DNA from: DATNPH01 sp036703315
GTDB lineage: Bacteria > Cyanobacteriota > Cyanobacteriia > Cyanobacteriales > Coleofasciculaceae
Direction: 5' to 3'
DNA: 64,000 nucleotides
Assembly: GCA_036703315.1 (NCBI GenBank)
Contig: DATNPH010000146.1
Location: forward strand, 1 to 64,000
The notes beneath the pieces were generated by a model. The model was given only the letters and a program-made list of their open reading frames with translations. It made no database searches and was not told the origin of the DNA. Numbering within the stretch: position 1 is the first letter of the stretch; each line of letters begins with the position of its first letter. The position numbers and the translations under genes were made by a program. Of the stretch, positions 30,437-38,515 are shown piece by piece.

Positions 30437-32956
30437 ATGTTTGAACGCTTTACAGATACAGCTATTAAGGTAATTAGGCTAGCCCAAGAGGAAGCACGTC
30501 GCCTCGGTCATAATTTTGTAGGGACCGAGCAGATCCTCTTAGGTCTAATTGGAGAAGGAAATGGTGTCGCGGCAAAAGTCTTGCAATCTCTGGGCGTCAG
30601 TCTCAAAGACGCAAGAGAAGAAATTGAAAAAATTATTGGTCGAGGTGTTGGCTTTGTTGCTGTTGAGATTCCTTTCACCCCAAGGAGCAAACGTGTTCTT
30701 GAGCTGTCTTTAGAAGAATCCCGCTCCTTTGGGCAGGACTATGTTGGCACCGAACACTTGCTTCTAGGCTTGATCCGCGATGGAGAGGGTGTGGCGGCGA
30801 GAGTACTCTTAAACCTGGGAGTTGACTCAACAGAAGTCCGGACTAAAGTGATTCAAATGCTTTCCGAGACGACAGTTGCCCTAAGTGATAGTAGCCGCAC
30901 TCGTAAAAAGACATCAATCCTCGACGAATGTGGCACTAACCTGACTCAACTAGCCGTACAGGGAAAGCTTGATCCCGTCGTGGGTCGCCAGAAAGAAGTT
31001 GAACGAATCATTCAAATTCTGGGTCGTCGCACTAAAAACAATCCTGTATTGATAGGAGAGCCAGGAGTCGGAAAAACAGCGCTGGCGGAGGGACTAGCTC
31101 AGCGCATTGTCAACAACGATGTTCCTGATAATCTTCAAGGTAAGCGGGTTCTCACTCTAGAGGTAGGTACGTTGCTTGCAGGCACTAAGTACCGAGGCGA
31201 GTTTGAGGAGCGTCTTAAGCAAATCATAGAGGAAGTCCGCGCTTCCAAGGATGTGATTCTGGTAATTGATGAGGTTCATACTTTGGTTGGGGCTGGAGCA
31301 GTGGAAGGTGGCCTTGATGCCGCTAATATCTTGAAGCCTGCCCTGGCGCGGGGCGAACTTCAGTGTATTGGTGCGACTACTCTGGATGAATACCGTAAGT
31401 ACATTGAGCGGGATGCAGCCTTAGAACGTCGTTTCCAACCGATAATGGTGAATGAACCTAGCGTTGAGGAAACAATTGAGATTTTGTACGGATTGCGTGA
31501 TCGCTACGAGCAGCACCACAAGCTCACAATCTCAGACCTTGCCCTAGAAGCTGCCGCTAAGCTCTCAAACCGATACATCTCAGACCGCTTCTTGCCCGAC
31601 AAAGCCATTGACCTGATTGATGAAGCCGGTTCTCGCGTCCGGATACTCAACTCCAAAGTGTCATCGCCTGCCAAGAGCCTGAACAAAGAACTGCGCCAAG
31701 TTCTCAAGGATAAAGAAGAAGCTGTAGCGTTGCAGGAGTTTAGTACAGCCGGAAAAATGCGCGATCGCGAACTGGAACTTCAGAGGGAGATTCGGGCGCT
31801 TGTCCAAGACAAAAACCCTAACTCTACTGATAGTACGGGAGTATTGCAATACACCCCTACTCCCGTGGTAGATGAAGAGGACATTGCCTACATCGTCGCA
31901 TCATGGACGGGAATCCCGCTAAACAAACTGACCGAATCCGAGTCCGAAAAGCTGCTCCAGATGGAAGAGATCATACATCTGCGGCTTATCGGTCAAGAAG
32001 AAGCTGTCAAGGCAATTTCCCGTGCAGTTCGTCGCGCCCGAGTTGGCATCAGTAACCCTAATCGCCCAATTGCTAGTTTTATCTTCTCTGGTCCTACTGG
32101 AGTGGGTAAGACAGAACTCGCCAAGTCACTGGCGGCTTACTACTTCGGGTCGGAATCAGCCATGATTCGGTTGGATATGTCTGAGTACATGGAGCGTCAC
32201 ACCATCTCCAAGCTCATCGGTTCTCCTCCTGGCTATATAGGGTACAACGAAGGAGGACAGCTGACAGAAGCCGTCCGTCGTCGTCCCTATACCGTGGTAC
32301 TGTTTGACGAAATCGAAAAAGCACACCCCGACGTGTTCAACCTGCTGCTGCAAATCCTGGAAGATGGTCGGTTGACTGATACAAAGGGTCGCACAGTGGA
32401 CTTTAGAAACACGTTGTTGATTATGACTTCTAACGTTGGTTCTAAGGTAATTGAAAAAGGTGGTAGCGGTCTTGGTTTTGATTCTGGTGAACATCAGGCT
32501 GACTCCCAATATAGATTCATTCGCACCTTGGTGAATGAAGAACTTAAAGCTTACTTCCGTCCGGAGTTCCTCAACCGTCTCGATGAAATCATTGTCTTCC
32601 GGCAACTGACTAAAGATGAAGTCAAACAAATTTCGTCTATCCTTTTAAGCGAAGTAGCTAAGCGTTTAACTGAGCAAGGAATTACTCTGGAAGTCACTGA
32701 ACGGTTTAAAGACCGCCTAGTGGACGAAGGCTATGACCCCAGTTATGGAGCGCGTCCTCTGCGTCGAGCCATTACGCGATTGTTGGAAGACTGCCTGTCT
32801 GAGGAAATCCTAAGCGATCGCGTCAAAAGCGGAGACACCGTCGTTGTTGATGCAGACGATGCGGGTCAAATTAAAGTCTCACAGAAAATCGTGCCCTTGA
32901 AAGCTCCTTTACTTCAGTCGGGGGATGAAAACAAGGCAATAAGTGAGAAGAACTGA
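30437..32956 (+). CDS. clpC: ClpC-type AAA+ chaperone ATPase (probable second ClpC)
   Basis: 839 residues. Two Clp N-terminal repeats (MFERFTDTAIKVIRLAQ onward, about 1-145), AAA domain 1 with GEPGVGKTA and Walker B VILVIDEVHT, a UVR/coiled M-region (about 410-470), AAA domain 2 with GPTGVGKTE and VVLFDEIEKAH, and a ClpB_D2 small domain. ClpC unfolds substrates and feeds them to the ClpP/ClpR protease. The linker region and the C-terminal tail (APLLQSGDENKAISEKN) diverge from the highly conserved principal cyanobacterial ClpC, so this may be a stress-related paralogue. It is monocistronic. Confidence 0.93.
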   Translation: MFERFTDTAIKVIRLAQEEARRLGHNFVGTEQILLGLIGEGNGVAAKVLQSLGVSLKDAREEIEKIIGRGVGFVAVEIPFTPRSKRVLELSLEESRSFGQDYVGTEHLLLGLIRDGEGVAARVLLNLGVDSTEVRTKVIQMLSETTVALSDSSRTRKKTSILDECGTNLTQLAVQGKLDPVVGRQKEVERIIQILGRRTKNNPVLIGEPGVGKTALAEGLAQRIVNNDVPDNLQGKRVLTLEVGTLLAGTKYRGEFEERLKQIIEEVRASKDVILVIDEVHTLVGAGAVEGGLDAANILKPALARGELQCIGATTLDEYRKYIERDAALERRFQPIMVNEPSVEETIEILYGLRDRYEQHHKLTISDLALEAAAKLSNRYISDRFLPDKAIDLIDEAGSRVRILNSKVSSPAKSLNKELRQVLKDKEEAVALQEFSTAGKMRDRELELQREIRALVQDKNPNSTDSTGVLQYTPTPVVDEEDIAYIVASWTGIPLNKLTESESEKLLQMEEIIHLRLIGQEEAVKAISRAVRRARVGISNPNRPIASFIFSGPTGVGKTELAKSLAAYYFGSESAMIRLDMSEYMERHTISKLIGSPPGYIGYNEGGQLTEAVRRRPYTVVLFDEIEKAHPDVFNLLLQILEDGRLTDTKGRTVDFRNTLLIMTSNVGSKVIEKGGSGLGFDSGEHQADSQYRFIRTLVNEELKAYFRPEFLNRLDEIIVFRQLTKDEVKQISSILLSEVAKRLTEQGITLEVTERFKDRLVDEGYDPSYGARPLRRAITRLLEDCLSEEILSDRVKSGDTVVVDADDAGQIKVSQKIVPLKAPLLQSGDENKAISEKN

Positions 32957-33258
32957 AAAGCAGTCATAGCTAATAGCTATTAGCTACAAGTTTAAGCTCA
33001 TCGCCCACCTGAAGTCGGGGAATTTTACGTTAGTAGGCAAGTAGGCTTTCTGATCCAAAAATGAGTAGTTACGATCAACTAACCAACAACCACTATTCCC
33101 TGACCCGCATTTCCTGCCCCAATTGAACAACGGGGGCTTCCATGCGGTCAGGCTGTGAAGTTGTGTTGTAGTAATGAAACTTCGCCCTGTAAAAAAACTA
33201 TTATGAAGAATGTTGAAATTTAAAAATCAATCAATTTCAACACTTTTCTTAGTATTTA
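32957..33258. other. Spacer between clpC and csbD-like gene
   Basis: 302 bp with no ORF or recognised RNA gene. The part before the CsbD gene is AT-rich and could hold its promoter. Confidence 0.35.
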
Positions 33259-33480
33259 ATGGACATCAACGCTATGAGTCTTGAGAACAAATTGAAAGCG
33301 GCTGCCAAAAATATTGAAGGCAAGATTCAGGAAGTTGTGGGAGAAGTGACTGGTGATCCAGAGGCTAAGGTTAAGGGTAAAGCCAAGCAAACTCAGGCTT
33401 CTGTGACACACGCCGTTGAAAATGTGAAGGAAAAAATTGAAGAGGTTAAGGCAAAAGTTAAGCAGTCCCTTGATAAGTGA
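33259..33480 (+). CDS. CsbD family stress protein
   Basis: 73 residues. The CsbD signature KNIEGKIQEVVGEVTGDPEAKVKGKAKQ is clear, followed by a Lys/Glu/Val-rich amphipathic helix. CsbD-like proteins are small, disordered or helical general-stress proteins. The likely alternative start is the ATG at 33274 (MSLENKLKAAAKNIEG), which matches the usual N-terminus; neither start has a strong ribosome binding site. A clear terminator follows. Confidence 0.88.
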   Translation: MDINAMSLENKLKAAAKNIEGKIQEVVGEVTGDPEAKVKGKAKQTQASVTHAVENVKEKIEEVKAKVKQSLDK

Positions 33481-33519
33481 ACTGATTAATTTTTGACCCA
33501 TTAAAATCAGTTAATAGGA

Positions 33520-33549
33520 CTATTAACTTGAGTTAGTAGCCTTTTTTTT
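33520..33549 (+). terminator. Rho-independent terminator of the csbD-like gene
   Basis: Stem CTATTAAC/GTTAGTAG with loop TTGA is followed by CC and eight T, 40 bp after the stop codon. Confidence 0.8.
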
Positions 33550-33554
33550 AGCAA

Positions 33555-33722
33555 GAAAGGCAGAGGGCAGGAGGCAGAAGGCGCAAGGGAATTCTGATTC
33601 CTGCTCGGGAGCCACGAGCGAAGGAAGTAAGGGTTGAAGCCCCACACCAAAATCTTCAATTTGGTGTCTTGCAATCAGTGTAGGCTTCAACCCTACACTG
33701 ATTGCAGTCCTTCTGCCCTCTG
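33555..33722. repeat. Dispersed palindromic element, copy 3
   Basis: Starts GAAAGGCAGAGGGCAGGAGG and ends CCTTCTGCCCTC. The interior contains AAGTAAGGGTTGAAGCCCC and CAAAATCTTCAATTTGGTG, matching copy 1 at about three quarters of positions, and a long perfect hairpin AATCAGTGTAGG.../...CCTACACTGATT. No ORF. Confidence 0.65.
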
Positions 33723-33790
33723 GATAAGAGCATTCTTCACTTATTCACAAAGATAAGAAAGGCTATAACGGGGAAGTATGTCAATCAAAA

Positions 33791-34891
33791 CTAACAACTC
33801 AGAACTTGTCTGGCTTCTGGCAAAATCAGCATGGCATCCCCAAACGAGTAAAATCTATACTGATGCGCGATCGCTTCTTGATACAACTCCAGCAAACGCT
33901 CACGCCCAACTAAGGCGCTCACCAGCATCAATAAACTTGATCGCGGCAAGTGGAAATTCGTAATTAACCCCTCCACCACCCGCCACTGGTAGCCTGGATA
34001 GATGAACAACTCAGTCTTGCCACAAAAAGGTTGCAATGTCCCATTCGCAGCAGCTCCCTCTAAGGCTCGTACCACCGTTGTTCCCACCGCAATCACTCGA
34101 CCTCCTGACGCTTTTGTTTCCCGAATTTGTTCTACCGTTGACGCGGGTACTTCCAACCACTCACCATGCATTTTGTGATGGGTAATGTCTTCCACCTCCA
34201 CCGGGCGAAACGTACCAACGCCTACGTGTAGCGTTACAAACGCTTGCTGGATGCCTCGCTGGCGGCACTGTTCTAGCAGTTCAGGAGTAAAATGTAACCC
34301 AGCGGTTGGAGCCGCGATCGCACCTGGTGCTTGAGCATAAACCGTCTGATACTGTTCCGGTAACGCTTGGGAGCTAGTGATATAAGGCGGCAGGGGAAGC
34401 TGACCATACTGCGATAACAGCGCATTGAGGGATATGCCAGTCGGGACATGGAACTGTAATACACGGCCTCTAGTTGCTTCATCTCTTGCCAAAACTGTCG
34501 CCGTCAGGCTGGGGAGTAGGGAAGCTTTAGGGGGATGTTCTCCGGGTCTGTGCGGTTCAAACAAAATCTTTGCCCCCGGTTTAAGACGCCTGCCTGGTTT
34601 AACCAGAGCTAACCAATAGTTATCCTGTCGCTCCTCTAGTAGCAACACCTCTACTGGTGCTCCCGTAGATTTACGACCCTGAAGGCGTGCCGGAATGACG
34701 CGAGTATTATTTAGTACCAACAGATCACCTGGACGCAGCAATTGGGACAAATTGCGGAAGATGCTGTGGGTGTGGTGAGTTGGTGAATCTACAACAAGCA
34801 AACGTGAACTATCTCTTTTGGGGAGCGGCGTTTGAGCAATCCGATCCTCTGGTAGTTCATAGTCATAGTTAGAGAGCAATTGGTGACACAT
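33791..34891 (-). CDS. queA: S-adenosylmethionine:tRNA ribosyltransferase-isomerase
   Basis: 366 residues from the ATG at 34891; a GTG at 34933 would add 14 residues that do not resemble the family. QueA features are DYELPEDRIAQTPL at the N-terminus, FRNLSQLLRPGDLLVLNNTRVIPARL, PTAGLHFTPELL, HVGVGTFRPVE, GTTVVRALE and TNFHLPRSSLLMLVSA. The enzyme adds the epoxycyclopentane part of queuosine to preQ1 in tRNAs with GUN anticodons. The gene is monocistronic. Confidence 0.96.
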   Translation of the reverse strand: MCHQLLSNYDYELPEDRIAQTPLPKRDSSRLLVVDSPTHHTHSIFRNLSQLLRPGDLLVLNNTRVIPARLQGRKSTGAPVEVLLLEERQDNYWLALVKPGRRLKPGAKILFEPHRPGEHPPKASLLPSLTATVLARDEATRGRVLQFHVPTGISLNALLSQYGQLPLPPYITSSQALPEQYQTVYAQAPGAIAAPTAGLHFTPELLEQCRQRGIQQAFVTLHVGVGTFRPVEVEDITHHKMHGEWLEVPASTVEQIRETKASGGRVIAVGTTVVRALEGAAANGTLQPFCGKTELFIYPGYQWRVVEGLITNFHLPRSSLLMLVSALVGRERLLELYQEAIAHQYRFYSFGDAMLILPEARQVLSC

Positions 34892-35005
34892 AAAAACAAT
34901 ACATTGTTGTACACTTTTATTTTTTCCCCACACCTATTGATCAAGGATTTTGAAGCCTTAGGTGTGTTGCTCCTACGTGTACAGCCTGGATATTTAGATT
35001 CTGCG

Positions 35006-35281
35006 CTATAGAGTGTAGGCTTCCACAGTTTCCAAACACAAGCACCTGACACCAGCGCCAGAGGTTGTTTCTTTGGACGAGGTTACTGACTTCCTCACCC
35101 CCACACCACCCTGAGCAACAGGCGACGATAGGAGTTTACCTTTCCTTAAGGCAGCCGCTTCAGCTCTAAGCTTGACAGCTTCAGCTCTCAGTACTTGGCT
35201 TTTTTCTCTCAGTTCAGTACTGATAAGTCTGGTAATTACTGCTGTCTGCATGGTATCCAAAAGTTGGTACTTTGTTATCAT
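35006..35281 (-). CDS. Hypothetical small protein with heptad-like repeat
   Basis: 91 residues. A short internal repeat, LREKSQVLRAEAVKLRAEAAALRK, predicts a coiled coil near residues 24-47; the rest is Ser/Gly/Val-rich. A second start at 35251 (MQTAVITRLIS) is possible. There is no recognised family, and the tail may not be native coding sequence. Confidence 0.4.
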   Translation of the reverse strand: MITKYQLLDTMQTAVITRLISTELREKSQVLRAEAVKLRAEAAALRKGKLLSSPVAQGGVGVRKSVTSSKETTSGAGVRCLCLETVEAYTL

Positions 35282-35654
35282 CGCGGTGACTCAAGAAAAA
35301 GCACAGTCTCATAAGCCTAAAAAAATGGAATGTACGCAGGCACCACTCTGATACAAACTGTCTGATGGCAATCTACCTGTAAATCCCAACACAATAGTCA
35401 GGAAAAGTTTTTCGTTGTTATTTGATTTTCTTGCCTAGGTGTAACTCCTCACCTCAGCAATACTTCTTAATCTCGCTACGCTGATTGGCTGATAATGACG
35501 GATTTACTCTCAATTGTTAAGCTGAGTCTCTGAACTTCAGTAAAACAAACTCATTATGAGTATGCTTTGTAGGAAGGGGAAGATTTTCCGCTACGGCATT
35601 TCTCAATTCCCGCAAGCCCAGTAAGTGAAGGTTTGAAATGTCTACCGACTCTAA
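35282..35654. other. Spacer without recognised genes
   Basis: 373 bp. Nothing was recognised beyond AT-rich sequence with stop codons in all frames. Confidence 0.35.
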
Positions 35655-35977
35655 TCACTGCTGGATCGGCAACAGCAGGTGAATGAAGCTGGGACATTAG
35701 TCGCACGCTACCCGTACAGTGGCGGAAATCCCGATCGCCTGCTAGCCATGTTAGGTAAGTTGCTGTTGCGTGAAGATCGCGATTTCCACACTATTCAAGC
35801 GATAGAAGCAGCTTTTCGTCAATACACATTGCTGCGCGAAACCAAAGCGGAATTCAGGTATTAGTTGCTACTGCACGATATCTAGCAGCTCATGCACCAA
35901 CTATGCGATCGCAGGGACAGACTTATGAAATGGCTGATCGACTGCACAAAGGCGATCGCGTTCTTGAAGCTGAATAG
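35655..35977 (+). pseudogene. Frameshifted gene fragment, unknown family
   Basis: Codons from 35655 read SLLDRQQQVNEAGTLVARYP, then continue protein-like to about 35850, where the frame ends at TAG. The next frame continues at once with GIQVLVATARYLAAHAP and TYEMADRLHKGDRVLE to a stop at 35977. The join of two clean, composition-matched frames indicates one frameshift in a former gene whose 5' end is lost. The family could not be named. Confidence 0.6.
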
Positions 35978-36486
35978 CTTCAGCCAACTGAGCAGCCAAC
36001 GCCATAGGTATGGTTTGGCAGACTCGTCAAACCCTCTCCCTCTCAATTAAGGTGAGTACTCGCTGAACAAGATAGGGAGCCATCCCGTCGCACTTTCGAA
36101 GTACTACACATCAGTCGCTGTTAATTGTTGATAGCTAATTGTCTTTTTGCCATCTGCCATTAGCTACTAGCAAAAACTAGATTTTATTTTTTGAGGATTT
36201 CTATTCAATTTCGTTGGGACGAATTCTACTGTAGGCTAGGATTCTTCTCGTCTCCTCATGGAGATAATCCTAACTAGGATGATAAAAGAAGGGCACATTG
36301 AGTATCCTTTCTTACCTACGTTTCATCCCTCTAAGACACTATGTTGTAACGGGGACTTCCCAACGTTTAAGATAAATTGGGTAAAATCCCCCACCCTATA
36401 TCGGGTGCTTCTCCCCTATCACTTTACCTATTCCCTTGCAAGAATAAAGATATACCGTCTCCTGGGACTCCACGCCAAGACTTGCT
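35978..36486. other. Spacer without recognised genes
   Basis: 509 bp. A 93-codon ORF at 36258 has no protein-like composition and overlaps the next gene. TAGCTAATTGTC/TTAGCTACTAGC-type interspersed repeat traces occur around 36130-36180. Confidence 0.35.
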
Positions 36487-36876
36487 ATGGATTACCTCTA
36501 CTTTCTGGCAAATGCCAGTTTGACTTTGCGAGTGGTTGAGTATCTACACTCAATGCCCTGGCTGCCCGTTCAATTTATAACGGTGATTCATCAGATTGAT
36601 GGCTGGGTAGTTAAGGTGAAAATGAACCGTCCTCTCACTCCTCATCAGCATGGAGACTATCGGGCGTTCATGAACGAATTGGGGATTCCCTACGACCCTG
36701 AAATTCGTTTACAAATGGCCCTTTGGAGCCTGGAAACAGGACAGTCACCAATTGACGTTATGCGTCGGTATCAAGTTGCTGTGGTCTCTCACGGGAATCC
36801 AGATAAAAGTGACATTGAAGCATTTCGTCAACAGTTCACGATGGGGTTAGGATACTGCCCAGAAACTTTAGCGTAA
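36487..36876 (+). CDS. Conserved cyanobacterial hypothetical protein
   Basis: 129 residues with a compact, well-structured sequence: LANASLTLRVVEYLHSMPWL, FITVIHQIDGWVVKVKMNRP, LTPHQHGDYRAFMNELGIPY and MALWSLETGQSP. It resembles a widely shared cyanobacterial hypothetical protein, but no function is known. There is no signal peptide or membrane segment. The gene is followed 42 bp downstream by a strong terminator, which supports it as a monocistronic gene. Confidence 0.75.
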   Translation: MDYLYFLANASLTLRVVEYLHSMPWLPVQFITVIHQIDGWVVKVKMNRPLTPHQHGDYRAFMNELGIPYDPEIRLQMALWSLETGQSPIDVMRRYQVAVVSHGNPDKSDIEAFRQQFTMGLGYCPETLA

Positions 36877-36918
36877 TCGTAGAAGTTTCGCCACTCATTA
36901 AAACAGCGATCAATGAAA

Positions 36919-36961
36919 GCCGCAGATGAAAGTATAGTGTTCACCTGCGGCAATCGTTTTT
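36919..36961 (+). terminator. Rho-independent terminator
   Basis: GCCGCAGATGAA pairs with TTCACCTGCGGC (one mismatch) across a short loop and is followed by AATCGTTTTT. Confidence 0.85.
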
Positions 36962-37070
36962 AGAACCCTACTAACTCTTAAGTTATTTAATAATCTATAA
37001 AGTTATTGCAAAAAAAAATTACAAAAATAGACATATCGTTCAGTTTTTTAGCTTTCAACTTCTAAGAAAT

Positions 37071-37700
37071 CTAGCCAAAGGCTGATTGAATATAATCCTG
37101 CAAGATTAGTTGATATCCTGCCACTACTATTGGTTGACCCAACTGTATAGGTGGAACTTGTATGGCTTTGGTACTTGCTGCTGAGGAATACAAACTCATC
37201 TGATCACGGCGCGATCGCTGAGAAAGCCTTTGACAACTGACGAGGGCGACATCAAACCTACAGGGAAGACTTGCTAACTCTGGGTGTTCTGCTAGAAATA
37301 ACTCAGCAGTCCGCCAGAGTTTAGCTTGTTTTGGCGGTGTAATTGCCAGCAGTCCATCGGTATCCCAGTTTCCCCGACTGCGAGTTTTAACTTCGACAAA
37401 TGCTAGGAGAGAGGAGGGGGTGTTAGCGTAGCGGGACGTTAGTATAGCGGGACGTTCCCCGTCAGGCTTGCCGCAGGATATGTCGGGGGTGATTAAGTTG
37501 TTAGTCTGTTCCGAAATTGGGCTAAATGCTCTCCTTATCTCTCTATCTCCTAGTCTCCCCGCCTCTTCTTGTTGTGCAATCAGGTCTATTTCTCCCCATC
37601 GGCAACGCCAACGGTGATGTAGGATTACCCAGTTTTGTGTCTGTAACCACTCAGCTACTAGCTGTTCTCCAAGTTCTCCAACATTATGCGTCTGGTGCAT
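37071..37700 (-). CDS. YraN/UPF0102 nuclease-fold protein with internal insertion
   Basis: 209 residues; the family is usually about 120. The core motifs are present: GELGEQLVAEWLQTQNW, the catalytic-type GEIDLIAQ, and FVEVKTRSRGNWD. Between GEIDLIAQ (about residue 40) and FVEVKTR (about 95), where the family has about ten residues, there is a 50-residue insertion encoded by repeat-like DNA (37400-37560) with two copies of TAGCGGGACGTT. The C-terminus is also extended. YraN proteins belong to the PD-(D/E)XK-like nuclease fold, with probable roles in DNA processing. Whether the insertion is tolerated is unknown. Confidence 0.82.
   Translation of the reverse strand: MHQTHNVGELGEQLVAEWLQTQNWVILHHRWRCRWGEIDLIAQQEEAGRLGDREIRRAFSPISEQTNNLITPDISCGKPDGERPAILTSRYANTPSSLLAFVEVKTRSRGNWDTDGLLAITPPKQAKLWRTAELFLAEHPELASLPCRFDVALVSCQRLSQRSRRDQMSLYSSAASTKAIQVPPIQLGQPIVVAGYQLILQDYIQSAFG
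37400..37560. repeat. Interspersed repeat inserted in the YraN coding sequence
   Basis: TAGCGGGACGTT occurs twice (about 37430 and 37446), followed by CCCCGTCAGGCTTGCCGCAGG, a motif type common between cyanobacterial genes. It is read in frame. Confidence 0.6.
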
Positions 37701-37819
37701 GAGTAGGTAGGGTATGCTCAGGTCAAAAGTTGACTAGTGTTCCTTACTGATAATATTGATTTGATCATTCATTGCAATTTTTTGTCAAAAATACGGTTTT
37801 TTGGTGGCTTGAACACAGT

Positions 37820-38353
37820 ATGACTTCTCGGCAACGTCCGCATATTCCAGCTATTTTGTTTAGTTTAATTCTCTGCTTTGTTGCTAGTACATTAGTTGTT
37901 GTAGTGATTCCCTTCGGGATAGCTATGCTTCACGCAACACCTGCACTCGCGTTAGATTACAACAAAGAAATTTTAATTGGCGCAGATTTCTCCGGTCGCG
38001 TGCTGACCGATGCGACCTTCACCAAAGCTAATCTCCGCAATAGTAACTTCAACAATGCAGATTTGCAGGGTGTCAGCTTCTTTGGCGCAAATCTAGAATC
38101 CGCGAATTTAGAGGGAGCTAACCTGACAAACGCGACCTTAGACACAGCTCGTTTAACCCGCGCCAGCTTAAACAATGCTGTCCTTGAGGGAGCATTTGCC
38201 TTTAACACCAAATTTGAGGGTGCATCTATAGAGGGAGCAGATTTTACAGATGTGCTGCTTCGTGATGATGTGCAAAAACAGCTGTGCAAAATTGCTAGTG
38301 GCACTAACCCTACTACTGGGCGTGAGACTCGTGAAACACTATTCTGCGATTAG
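37820..38353 (+). CDS. Exported (probably thylakoid-lumen) pentapeptide-repeat protein
   Basis: 177 residues from the ATG at 37820; a TTG at 37772 would add 16. An N-terminal signal/anchor (about residues 10-45, ending ATPALA) precedes a pentapeptide region, ADFSGRVLTDATFTKANL onward, about residues 55-145. The C-terminus has two Cys (QLCKIASG and ETLFCD) that may form a disulfide. This plan matches the small lumenal pentapeptide proteins of cyanobacteria and chloroplasts. Function unknown. Confidence 0.85.
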   Translation: MTSRQRPHIPAILFSLILCFVASTLVVVVIPFGIAMLHATPALALDYNKEILIGADFSGRVLTDATFTKANLRNSNFNNADLQGVSFFGANLESANLEGANLTNATLDTARLTRASLNNAVLEGAFAFNTKFEGASIEGADFTDVLLRDDVQKQLCKIASGTNPTTGRETRETLFCD

Positions 38354-38515
38354 TTGTTGCAGGTTTTATCTCAGCTTGACTAAATGGGGAGTGGTTAGTG
38401 GTTAGTGGTCACTGGGGAAGAGAGAGATTTATTGTTCGTTGGGTACTCGCGTTCATGGGGATCTAGCTTGGAACTGGTGCTGGTCAAGGACTCTTGGCTG
38501 GAAAGTTTATCGGTC

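Noticed and set aside
30220..30444. ORF with a VQFHPEAL-like string before clpC, resembling glutamine amidotransferases
   Set aside because: Only eight residues match, the rest is unlike the family, and the ORF overlaps the clpC start.
36258..36539. 93-codon ORF before the conserved hypothetical gene
   Set aside because: No recognisable protein pattern, and it overlaps the start of the clearly conserved gene at 36487.
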